A DNA stretch of 64,000 bases from Casuarina equisetifolia (lineage: Eukaryota > Streptophyta > Magnoliopsida > Fagales > Casuarinaceae), in the NCBI GenBank assembly GCA_028551475.1, contig CM052357.1:25751745-25815744 (forward strand), written 5' to 3'. Every line of letters starts with the position of its first letter. Position 1 is the stretch's first letter. Positions 1 through 12,108 of the stretch are shown piece by piece. Below the pieces are notes generated by a model. It saw only the letters and a list, made by a program, of their open reading frames with translations, was not told the DNA's origin and ran no database searches. A program made the position numbers and the translations under genes.

Positions 1-419
1 CGCAATGGGGACTTTCTACTCAATTATTAACCTTCCCTTTGAATGAGCCTCAAAATCTAACCACCAAGCACTAACAGCACCCACACAAACCAACAACCAA
101 AAAGAAAACTAACACAACAACTAGCAACTAAAGCACAAAGCCTGAATACATCCTCCGAGAGGCACCCTAATCCAATATGTGACCATATATTGACGCTAAC
201 TGAGTAGCACTCACATTTCTGAACCCAACAGCCTCTTTGTTATTTTTTTCTTTTTTCTTTTTCACTCACCTTATGTAGTCTTGGAGCATTTTTTTAAATA
301 TACCGAGATCTTCTCATGAAAATCATCAAAAAAGATGGTGAAGCAATTTCTTTCATTAGAAAAAGATCAAATAATATTTCCCTGGGATAATATAAATTGA
401 AGCAAGGAAAAACAATCAC

Positions 420-2997
420 CTGCTCTTCTAGTTTGCTGGGATCCAGTAAAACACATCCACTTTCTGCTAAGCAACAGCATATTGCAACTACCAATAGCAG
501 TTTAAAACAGTCAGCACAAAATTCATCAAAGAGAAACATCCAAGATAATCACAACTCTCTATTACCTGCAAGATGCTTCAGAGGAATTCCGGCATCTACA
601 AGGGCAGCACATGCTGCATTGATGGCACAAGGAAGAAGCTAGAGAAAAACTTAGTTAAGGAGTTTTTCATCACATTGACATATAGAAAAGGACAACAAAT
701 AAATAAGGTGAAGACAAAGCTGACAACTAATAGGTGATTTTTCCTTCCTTTTATTTCTCCCTCTCTTTTCTTAAGATAGGTGCCTAGATAATAGGACAAT
801 TGATGTCCCATGGTAATAAAACTAATATCATTTGTAACTTCATGGCTCTAAACTAACAGAAGTCAAAAAACTGAAGACATTAGAAACTACTATACACATG
901 GAGGCAAAGGTAAACAAAGGTAAACAAGCATTTATAGGAAGACAGTATCAATAACAGTTATCTTCCAATTCCATTCACTACTTGGGTTTGTCCTTAGGAA
1001 GAGACATTATATAAATCACTGGTATACACACCCCTCATCCATATGTCAAGGGGAAGGGGAAAGGGGTGGCATTTTTTTCTACAACCTTATACACATTAAT
1101 AGAAATCAAGTGGTCAACATCTTACTCTGAGAAAACAAATATTTAAAATTAAGAAACAATTAAGATATAGTCTAACAAAACTGTAACAGGCCAAAACGTA
1201 ATATTGGCTGGAACAGCAAAAACTAGTGGAATGCATGGAAGAGCAGAAAATTCTGGAAAAGTGGGAAAAGATGGCTAGCATACCTATTTTCTCGCCAACA
1301 TAAATATGCCGCCATACTCAAACATAATTGATACCTCTGACAGCAAACTTCTAGAAACTGCTATAACCATATATGGGAAAGATACATAATCATAAAGGAT
1401 ACAGAACCATCATCATTTACAACCTGCAACAGAAACATAAAAAGTGCAATTAGATCTTACTCTTTCAATAGCTTCATAATAGTAGTTAACACCTAAGGTA
1501 TTTGAGGAAAAACCATTTACTAAGACAATATTAATAGATGTGCATGCATGATAGCCTGTATCCTAACCCATTGATTTATTACGTTCAGTATTACAGCAGA
1601 ATATCTGCCAAGAAAAAAATTTAAGGCGAATTATTGACTTGATTCATGAGGATTGAACTTGTATCAAATCGGTCCCCATGATGGCAAAATTACTATAAAG
1701 ATCATCATTGTACTCCCACATCAAAAAAATAATTAAATAACCTTTTTTAGCCTCTATGGATAAAAATTTTACTGTAAGAAAAAACCCCCCAAGAAAATAA
1801 AAAGGAAAGAAGAAAAGGAAAATTTGTCCACCTATAACTTTAGAGTGAAAACATTTATGATTTATATTAGGCAAAATCCAAACAACTGTCCACGAAATCA
1901 AACTATCTTACCTGAACTATAACTGATGTAGTGGTGTTTGGATTGATATTCAAAACGCAAATGCTTTGTAGAGTCCTTTTCAATATCATTTCATACTCCT
2001 TTTCTGTTTTTCCTGAACCATGTATAGAAATGCATAAGTTTAAATGGCAGGAGTCTTATAAGAGTGATTATTCGTACGAAACCCATTATTTACTGAAATC
2101 CATTGGTGTGATTACTCATAAGAAAACCCATCATTACTGAAAACGTGACTGATTCCTGTCCTTATGAAGAAGTAGATCATAGTCACTGTTGGATGCCAAT
2201 CCACTGAGCAGAAACATATCAACAGTGAAAAGTTTTAGAGCTCGTGTAGCTTCACTGGCTTCAAGAAATACATTTGCTGCCAATGAAAAGCTAAACTAAA
2301 ACTCCTATGTAAAATTGCCAACCACAAACATTTTGAAAATTTTAATATAAGCATATATTGGTAGTCAATGTATTGGCCAAATGCAAACTTGAGTAACAGA
2401 ATTCTATTGAGCTCACCGTTCTGCCCTGTCTTTGGCTTCCAAATAACTTCAATGCAAGCCTTCTCTGGGTTTTCGTTCTTCTTTGTCCCGGCTTTTGGTC
2501 CATAAACAGCAGCTAGAACTTTGGTATCTCCTACAAAAAAGAACAGAACAATCCAAAAAGATTTTTTACAAACAAATGGCAAGATTTGTTAAAAAAGATC
2601 GAAATATATGTGCAAATCACAACAGAGTGAAAGAAGGAAAAAAAAAAAAAAAAAAAGGGGGGGGGGGGACCAACCTAGAGTAAGGAATCAAAAGCTAGCA
2701 AATGCAACTTCAGAACCAAAATCAAGAAAAAAAAAAGAAAAAAGAAAAAGGAAAGAGACCCAAATACCCCATTAGGAACAGAACTAAGTATATAGGACTA
2801 GAATGAAAGGATTATCCAAGACAACACAGACTACTGAATAAGTCCTAGCAAAAGAAAATTTTGAACTGAAAGCAAAGCAGAGAACGATTACCCTGAGACC
2901 AACTGGCAGAGCCATGAGCACGGTTGAGAATGTTACGCGAGCAGGCGAGTGGCCTTAACTGGTTTGCCGTACGCCCATCTCCTCTGTCTACCTCCAT
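420..2997 (-). CDS. RRP46: Exosome complex component RRP46 (3' end off window)
   Basis: This is a plant RRP46 homologue, an RNase PH-fold subunit of the nine-subunit exosome core ring that processes and degrades RNA in nucleus and cytoplasm. Six exons can be joined in frame on the minus strand: 2892-2997, 2417-2530, 1912-2012, 1403-1423, 566-638 and 420-487. The start ATG at 2997 opens a protein beginning MEVDRGDGRTANQLRPLACS. Further blocks read GDTKVLAAVYGPKAGTKKNE, ending in PEKACIEVIWKPKTGQNG, then KEYEMILKRT, LLPCAINAACAALVDAG and AICCCLAESG. All splice junctions are GT-AG and keep phase. Exon 4 is a 21-nt micro-exon (VVNDDGS). The last visible exon ends in phase 0 after KLEEQ, and the remaining C-terminal exons must lie left of position 1. 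I recognised the family by its conserved text, not by a search. Confidence 0.93.
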
Positions 2998-5900
2998 TGT
3001 CCAATTAAGCTTCCAACTTTCTGACTCAGATACAAATCAGTTTTCTTCAGGAGCAAAAATAACATCAAATATGTCCAGAAGTGAACAATATACTGGGCTT
3101 TTGAGGATTAACTTTTGGTCGAGTTTTGTTTTCCCCCTTTGCGTGGGAGAGGTTCTCGACCTAAGCCGATACAGACTAGGGTTTAGAGGGTTGGTTCTGG
3201 GCCAAAGCTTGGTTTTCTGAAGAAGTTGATTGTGTCAAGAGAAAGCCCAAATTGTGTTCAAACCCCAGCCCAAAAATCTCATCACACGCGGCAACAGAAG
3301 CTTTCAGTAAAATCAGAAATAGTTTATTAGCTAAAGAGCATCACATGAATAATCATTCTAGTTCAATAAAAATTTCATTAAGGAGTGTAAGATGATTTTG
3401 GTAAGGAGTTGGCAATATAGTCACTTTTTTTTTCTATTAAACCAAGATAATACATGGACAAGTTTTATTAATAACAGAAAAGGTAAACATAATAACTATA
3501 TTTTGGATAAGTAAAAAAGGACAAGACATAAGTCTTTTATATCAAGTTGTTGCATAAAATTATAAAAATAAAAGCATAAAATACATTAGGCAGCATATAC
3601 ACTTAATTTTATAATAATCTAAAATATAACTAACTTTTCATGAAATATATAAGCATAAGTAATGCAATGAGCTAAGATGGTTGAAAAATCTCCTATTTTG
3701 GACTATATGTCCATAATTAGCATGACAATTTGCAATTGCATTCCTTTTTCAATATACATATTTTACTTTCATATATATTAGAATTATGAATATATATTAG
3801 CGAATGACATATTCAAATTTTCAAGGAGTCTTTTCTTCTTTAAGCAAATATTAAACTAAATACAAAAAATCTAATTCAGTGATGTAAGTATTTAATTTTA
3901 TTCTTGGCATATCTTGAGGCTTTCTAATAAGGTATAAGTTTTAGCATCTACACTGCAACCTAACACCAACTTAATTAAAAAATCCATGATAATGATTCCA
4001 TTATGATTTCTAAGTAGTTTCTGTCTAATATTATTTCACATGATATTTGAATCATTTATATTCAACTTTATTGTCCCATCAACAAAGGTTGTCCCTTTAT
4101 TCAAACTCTTTTTTGAAATGAAAGATGAACATAATTACATTTTGACTATCCAAACGCCATTAATCAATTCTAGTTTAGATTACATGGCTTTTGAAAACAA
4201 TTGTTCTGCCCTCTTGTGTCTTGGTTGCTGCTTTATTTAAGACTAGTTAATGACTCGGGTAGGGGGTCTTGGAGATGTAGGGATTTGAACACCTGACCAA
4301 GGGTCAAGCGCTAATAACTCTACATTAGGGTGCCGGTCTGGATTCAAGTAAGCATAGTATTGTTAGTCTGGTTTTTTACTTTTTATTTTATTCTTTTTTC
4401 ACCTCCCACAATTTATATATGTTCCAGTTCTATGTAAATGAGGCAGCAAGTTTTGAGGAATGCTTATGGAATACAATTTCTCAAGGGTTCAAGAAAACCC
4501 AAAAGGAGGATGAGATGATGATGAGGATGAGGATTTTGCAAGAAAAAACGTTTTCTCCATCATACAACTATATTTAGTTATAGTTTATGTAATTTTATTC
4601 AGTTGCAGTAATATTTTATCAATAAATTAATAATTTAGTAATTGGTTATCAATCACACAAGACTTAAATCATAACTGAACCCCTTTGATCTATTAAAACA
4701 AAAAAAAAAAACACACTTTGTTCAGTTATATTTATTTAGTAGGACAATGGCTACCAATTCTAGGACATTTAATAACTATAGTTCTCAAGAAAGAGCTTAT
4801 CGTCTTCGCTCAATTTTTTTTCTTTCCACTTTATATTTATCTTAAATGTTCCCCCTCTCAAGTATATGTCGTGGCAAGTTTTAAGAGCAAAGCAATGACT
4901 TGACCACCCAGAGGAATGGCTGATCATAGAATTTGCTTCATGGTTTCCAAATAGTGGAATAGTTTCTGTTAAAAATCTCTGTCGTCAGTTAACAGAGGTT
5001 GACATATCTCTGTGACCATGTGAAGTGTAACTTGTATTCGTTCGAAGGTGTTGGTAGCTGAAACTAATGAAAAGTAGTCCCATGTGAAAGATATTAGAGC
5101 AATATTGGTTAACCCCACTGCAAGTTTTAGTGTGGTTGCTACGTTTTCAGTCCCTTGTTTATCGTCTTCTCGCAAAATTTTAAAGAACACCGACAGATAA
5201 ATTATAGACAACTAGTCGATATTCCAGTATGGGGAAATTAATTATTAAAAAAAAAAAAAAAGGATTTTCAACATCCACTATATGTGTCCAGAACTGGAAG
5301 CATTTCCCGATCAAAGATACATTTCTCCAACTTTCCCACTACCCACTCTTTATAACAGATCATCTATCATTGGCCAAGTTGAGGCTTAGAGTAAGGAACA
5401 AGTTGATCTTGAGCAGCTAAACTTCTTATTCTTACTAACTACAAATGTTGATTTTACTTTTTCTCTATAATGAAAGTCTCTCTGATTCAATTGTGTAAAA
5501 TGCTTTACCCTAGTACAACCTGAACCTGTCTTTGTTTCTCCAGCTTGAAGGCCCAGTGTTAACCAGACACTCAGTACAGTACTTTTTACATTGATAGCCA
5601 AGTAATGGTCCAAGGTATGGATTATAATATATTATTGTTCTACTATGGATGCAATCAATGTATGTATTTAAACCAAATACGAGCTTGGTACTGGATGTCG
5701 TTATTATGTCATCCCTACTTGCTTTGTTCACAACTTTATTATGGAAAAAATAAATAAGTGAGACAAACGTGTCATTTGCTTCCTTGTACTCAATTCTAGG
5801 TTTGAAAGTTAATGATATATTCGGTTTATATTCTCCGGCCATTTCGTCCACTAGGCCACCTAATCTCTTACGTCCTTTTCTTTTCCTTTCGCCCAAACCA

Positions 5901-8039
5901 GTCTCAATCTACACCAGAAAAGAGACAAGAACCCCACCTGTTCCTTATACATCGTAAGTTCTCATGATGACCACACAAAAAAACAACTTCAAGAATACAA
6001 GCTTGTAGACTATTCCTATAGAAAGATTCCATCAAGCTGGAGATTACAAATTAATTTCTGAGGATAGAATTATTTTCAGGAAAGCCATGAAGGGAAAGTA
6101 GAAACTAATAAAACGAAAAAATAAAATAAATTCAAAGGAATGAAGATACCGTAGGGGACGTAGATGAAAGGTCACTACAGACTGAACAAACCTGTCCCTT
6201 ATCCTATTAGGATCTCTATAATGTTATTGCTGCTATAAGTAAGATTAGTACGCCACCACTTCACAACATTGAGACTGAGCTATACTGCGTTATGACTTCA
6301 TTATTAACAAATCAGGAAAGAAATGGAAACAAGGAAAAGTGAATGTAAATGCATTAGAATATAAATATTGATAACTAAACTGTAGAAAACTTTGACACAT
6401 ACTTTTTAATTATTGAAACATTGCACGTGAACAAATAATTCTACAAGTAGGGTCTACATGGAAATAACAAAGTGAAAATTCATTTCTAGCTCTAATACCA
6501 TATTAAGATATGAAAATTTATCCCTAAATCTTAAGATAATGAGTGAAAAAATCTCATCAATTATAAACTCAAAAATCTATCATCTCACAATGGATGTAAA
6601 ACATCCACATGTTCAACACTTTAACCCCCAAAAGCACGAACTGATTTATAACATAACAATGTGACAATGGTTTTCCAAAGATAACGTGACGAATCTAGAA
6701 GTCAGAATTTTGCTAAGAATCCCTTGAAAAACAGGTTCTTGTTCTTGGACACTTCGGTGAATCCGTCTAGTATAGCGTATGTGCATTAGCATGAAGACAG
6801 CCGAGCAATTAGAAGGACATCTTTTATAGCAATTATCAATCATCTTGTAAAGGTACGTATTAAACATCGATTATTAAACCCTTTACTTGATATGGACCGC
6901 ATACCTACGCTATGCTCACCTAGCCAACGCTGGACGAATAGATGGAATCCACTCAGGAGATTCTTCCTGAGTATGAAATTTTAAGAGGCATCAAACCATT
7001 GTTCTGGTTCGCCCCACCGACAATCCTTCAGATTTTGATCTTGTAGTTTTCTTTGGCGGTTAGTGGTTTGGTTTCCATGTATAATCCGGTTTGGTTACAT
7101 CCAATAAATCATTTGTTAGTTTCCAAAGGGAGGGACAAGCAAAGGGGTAGGATCCACACTTTTACTAAACTTATGTGTTCGAGGTCTGGTAGCTTAAATA
7201 AACTACATGTAGCTGATCTATCCAAAGGATTCAGGAAGAAATCAAATTCTTCAAACTTATATCTGGGGATGTGCTTAAACTGTGTTAAACCTAGATACTG
7301 CTTAATTTCACGAACCATACTGTTAAAATAAACTCAGGTGAACAACTCGTACAAATGAAGCTTTATGGTTTAATACAAGAAAAAATAAAACAAATTATGT
7401 TACAGAAGAATAATATTAGTTCACATAATTCGAGAACTAGGGGAGCAGAGCAAGTCTTTAAGAAGAGGTAGCAAGATCCTGGTTTCAAATTTTTGGACCA
7501 CTAAAGATTTGGACAAAAAAAAATGGGATATAAAAGGTTGGTACTCCAATCTGAGCAGAGAAAATGATCGGTGCAAACAGAAATGCTAAACTGGATTTGT
7601 AGCATAAGTTCAGGATTTCTGATCTTGGGTCACTACTAGTAGCTCCATATGCAATTGCTTAAAAAAATTTTGTCTTCAACAAGTAAGCATCGAGGCATAA
7701 TGCCAACAATTTACATGACCATAACTTTGTAGTGAGGAACTAGGCATCGATGCAACGGACGACACAAGGACTTTCTGAAATCATCCAGACCCAAACAGAA
7801 GAAAGTATTGCATCAACAAGTTTTTCCGGTTGCGCTTGTCAACATCCATGTGATGGAAGCGTTATAAACTAAAAGCCCACAAGTTCGGGACCATCTCTGA
7901 TTTGCTCTGTAGAATATCAGATCAACATGGTCTCTACCTCCATGGTAGGTGAATAAGTTTGTTTATATGTAGACAACCATCTCTTTTCATGATACCTGGA
8001 AGTGATACACTCCCAGCAGTTAGCAGAAGAGAGATCGAG
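2998..8039. other. Intergenic spacer, no gene seen
   Basis: About 5 kb between the RRP46 start and the CCD start. It is AT-rich with only short unsupported reading frames. A weak tRNA/SINE-like stretch lies near 4,255-4,345. A common plant repeat phrase (taataccatattaag) lies near 6,484. Nothing else was recognised. Confidence 0.6.
4255..4345 (-). repeat. tRNA-like (possible SINE) fragment
   Basis: On the minus strand a B-box-like stretch (GTGTTCAAATCCCTACATC) follows an anticodon-arm-like segment (GCGCTTGACCCTTGGTCAGG). This resembles the tRNA-derived head of plant SINEs or a decayed tRNA. No complete cloverleaf can be folded by eye, and neither tail nor target duplication was found, so this is only suggestive. 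Confidence 0.25.
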
Positions 8040-9152
8040 ATGGCGGCCTCATATATGGCATTCCAGGTCTACTGCGCTACTGAGAGGAGGCCTTCACTAG
8101 CACAAAAATTTAACCACTTCACTACATCACTTTCTTCTGTTTTCAAGGTCAGTTTCTCTCTTCTGAGAATATACAGCTTTCAATTGAAATGACGACTGAA
8201 ATTGTATAAGGACCCCAATTTTGCCTGATCTCTGAGAAGATTCTGGCCAAAATTTCTTCATTTCCTTTTCGCTTTTCCCTTCAAGTTGATCTTTTGAGAT
8301 AATTAGTTTCAGAGAGCTACTTTCTTTTTACTTTGTTAGATTTCAAAAGCAGCCAGAATCTCAAGCCCTTATATAACTGGCAACGTTTCATGCAGCCGGT
8401 TGCAAGGGAACTACAACAAGTTGCTACGCAAATAATTGTTCCCGGAACCGTCAAGAATGCTTCTCTTAAAATATTAGATGCTTTTGTTGATTCAGTATTT
8501 GAATTTGTCGATGAGCCATTGCTTCCCTCTCAGGTACCGGCTTTAATTTTCGGCAGCATTTCTATGATATAGATGCAAAAACATGTTCGATGATTCTATT
8601 AGAACATCGAAATATTCTTGACTATCCTTCTTTTATTAGTATTTAATTTCTGTCAAATTATATGCAGAGTAACTTAATTCCTGTAAATGAGTTAACAGAA
8701 GCCTGTGTAGTAACGGATATTGAAGGAAAACTTCCAGATAATTTCCCAGAAGGTGTATACATCAGAAATGGTGAGTGCTTGAACTCTTATAAGCTATCTT
8801 ACGTTTCCTGACATAATATTCTACTTATTCTGGTAAGTTCATTCATATGTGAAATGTATGAACTCTTTTGTCAAACTTCCTTATCTTAAATACAATTAAA
8901 CTTATAAAGACCCTTTCTGTGGAAGTTTCTAAGTTTTGTGTGAACCTGCATATGTAGGAGAAGACTTTGAGCATCACGCATGCTTAGAAAGAATTATGTG
9001 ATGCTGATAGCTGACAAGAGATTGAAACTTGAGGGTTAAAAGTAGAAATGGCCAATGAGAAATGGTAGAATTTAGGAAAAATTGATATCTGCAATGCACA
9101 TCAACAAGAGAAAAGCAGGAGAAAAGGGGGGCGCGGGGGGGTGGGGGCTGCC

Positions 9153-9183
<31 letters not shown>

Positions 9184-12108
9184 TGGTAGGAGAGTGGGGG
9201 GGAGGGCGGCCCAAGGTAGAACTCGAATATTATATTAAAATGTCACTCTGTTATCAACAAATGCTCAAATAAATATAATTTCAATGATAGGGCATTATAT
9301 TAACAAGTATTAGAATTATATGGTCCGGTCAACAATCTTGTAGTTCATTTTCTGCTAAGTACACAGACCTCAATGATTAAGATGGAATTTGCTCATTTTA
9401 ATTTTAACAATATGATTAAGAAGAATCTTATTTGCTTTTGAATTTTCTTCATAAAATAAATTGAATAGGGTTCGTGATGATGTCGTGCAGAAAAGTAGGA
9501 ATTGACTATTCACCAATGAATTATAAATAATAGTCCATAGCCTATGTTATCTTTGACATTAAGCGCGTAAAAGTACTTGGTGAGTATAGAAATGTTTCAA
9601 AAAGCTAACAATTTAGTGGAGAAGAACGGTTCCTGGATTATTTCATTTACAAACTAATGTAAGAACCAAAAATTTCACTACTTGGTGTGTATCCTGTGAT
9701 TGCAGGGCCAAACCCCCTTTTTGGAGGACCAAAATCAACCAACTCCATTTTTGGAAAGTCAAGTCAAACATGGATAGAAGGTGAAGGAATGCTTCATGCT
9801 TTGTACTTCAACAAAGATAGCGATGGCAATTGGACTGTGGTCTTCAACAACAGATATGTTGAAACTGAAACGTTCAAGCTAGAAAAGCAAAGAAACAAGC
9901 CGTCTTTTCTTCCTGCAATAGAAGGCGATTCAACTGCTATTTTATCTGCCTATCTATTGAATTTGGTAGGCACAACAAACTGAAATTACCAAAACTGGCT
10001 ATAAACTTCGTTTGCAGGAAACTAATCAGGCAGAAGCTTGAGCTAAAATTGCTTTTCTTTAATTTGAATCTTGCAGTTGAGGTTTGGCAAAGTTAATAAG
10101 TACATAAGCAACACCAGCATCTTCGCGCACTCGGGGAAGTATTACTCGGCTGCAGAAAATCACCTCCCTCAAGAGATTGACATTTCTGATCTCAAAACTA
10201 TAGAAAATTGGGATGTCAATGGAGCATGGAAAAGGCCTTTTACCAGCCACCCCAAGGTCCCTTTTTGCATATCTCTTTACTGTCTAACTGGAGATTTAGA
10301 TCAATTTAAGTGGAGTCAGTTATGGTTACCTAGAAATACAAAGCAAGAGTAAACTATCCATTGAGTTCATATAGACTTGATTTCGTTCATCTCATCTTTA
10401 TCCATGTTTCAGGTAGCGCCTGGTACTGGAGAGCTGGTGATACTAGGAGTGGATGCTATTAAACCTTTCCTTGAAGTGGGAGTTGTCTCTGGTACTTCAT
10501 TTAGGAAAAACAAAATATAGAACAGTAGAACTGAACTTTTTATTGGATCCTTGGAACTCGCAGCCACATTCCAATAAGCCAGGACTACTTACTTTTTGCA
10601 GCTGACGGGGAGAAATTGATTCATAAAGTTGATCTGAAACTGAATAGATGTTGTCTTTGTCATGAAATAGGGGTCACCCAGAGGTGGGTTATGAAATCTG
10701 ACAATAAATTGGTTTTGAAATGCCTTTCACATGATTGAGATTGATCAGTCTTGTTAATTTTGATATTTGGTTTACAGGTACAATGTGATCATCGATTTTC
10801 CGCTAACTATAGACATAAAAAGACTTATTAGTGGAGGCCCGTAAGTGCTTGTTCTTTAAACAATTTATTGAGTTATGAACCATCGACATATTCTGAGAAC
10901 TACCTTCTTAAAAACTTTATTAGTTACCTTGTGGAACAAACTATTATTGTAGATTGATAAAGTACAATAAGGAAGAATATGCAAGGATCGGGGTAATGCC
11001 TCGCTATGGAAGTTCAGATTCAATCAAGTGGTTTGAAGTGGGAACGAATTGTACTTTTCACATTCTCAATGCTTTTGAGGTTGAAGATGAAGATGAGGTA
11101 ACTTACATGTATTTTTGCTTCAACCATTAATAAATGTTCTTTTTTCACATCAATCATAAATCACTAAATCATCTAAGAATGTTTTCATGAATGAACAGGT
11201 TGTAGTGTGGGGTTGCAGAGCGCTAGATTCAATCATACCAGGACCTGAGAAAGGTCGAGATAAATTCGAGTGGTTTGCTAAAAGATTAAAACCTTTGACT
11301 CCCGCAAGCGAAAGTTTTGACACCTTAGTAGAAGATGAATCATTTTTCTCTCGTTGTTATGAGTGGAGATTAAACATGCAAACAGGAGAAGTTAAGGAAA
11401 GAAATCTCACGGGGACCAAATTCTCTTTGGAATTTCCTTTTATTAATGGAAGTTTTACAGGGATTCAGAATAGATATGGATACACACAGGTTATCGATTC
11501 CATCAAAAGCTCTACTGCAGGTTAGATAATTTTAGTCTTCTAACTATGGTTGAAAGGCTATTTTGTATGAAAATATGACCTTTTAATTCATTATTTCAGG
11601 CATGGCTAAATACGGAGGTTTAGCTAAGTTAGACTTTCAAAAGCTAAATACAAGATTTTGTGTGGTAAGCCGATAGATTTTAAGCCTTGTGCTTATATTT
11701 ATCGTAAAGATATTTGATTATTCTATCATCGTTTCTACGAACTAGACAAACGAACACTCTGAGGAGTTGATAGAGGTGAAGTATCATATGTTTGAGGAGA
11801 ACACTTTTTGCACTGGTGCTGCCTTTGTCCCAAAAAAAAAAGGTATCGAAGAAGATGATGGTTGGATTATCACTTTTGTTCATAATGAAGATGCCAACGT
11901 ATCCCAAGTGAGTTAATTGACATATATTTAACAATTATAGCTTATTGAATTTTTTTTAATGTCTCTCTAGATTGGTAAATACATTTTCTCCTTGTAGGTT
12001 CGCATAATCGATGCTAAAAAGTTTTCTTCAGAGCCTGTTGTCAAAATTACATTACCATGCAGAGTTCCCTATGGATTTCATGGAGCTTTCATGCCAATCT
12101 CACTGTAG
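8040..12108 (+). CDS. CCD1-like: Carotenoid cleavage dioxygenase, CCD1-like (9,10(9',10')-type)
   Basis: A non-haem Fe(II) dioxygenase of the RPE65/CCD family, which cleaves carotenoids or apocarotenoids to volatile ionone-type products. The 13 exons join in frame: 8040-8147, 8396-8533, 8668-8770, 9706-9965, 10077-10256, 10413-10491, 10602-10683, 10778-10840, 10953-11097, 11199-11520, 11600-11664, 11746-11907 and 11998-12108, giving 605 aa. The four iron-ligand histidines are visible: H261 (FTSHPK), H310 ([10 protein letters not shown]), H374 ([10 protein letters not shown]) and H597 (VPYGFHGAF). Other family blocks are [28 protein letters not shown] and VMPRYG. The start at 8040 ([10 protein letters not shown]) matches the start I remember for this CCD1-like subgroup; an in-frame upstream ATG exists in the leader. 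No chloroplast transit peptide is obvious, which fits the cytosolic CCD1 type. All junctions are GT-AG and no lesion was seen. Substrate specificity cannot be read from sequence. Confidence 0.93.
9125..9210. repeat. Poly-G / G-rich low-complexity tract in CCD intron 3
   Basis: About 85 bases that are almost pure G, including one uninterrupted run of roughly 29 G. They lie inside the third intron of the dioxygenase gene in otherwise AT-rich DNA. The tract could form G-quadruplexes, or could be a sequencing or assembly artefact. Confidence 0.9.
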
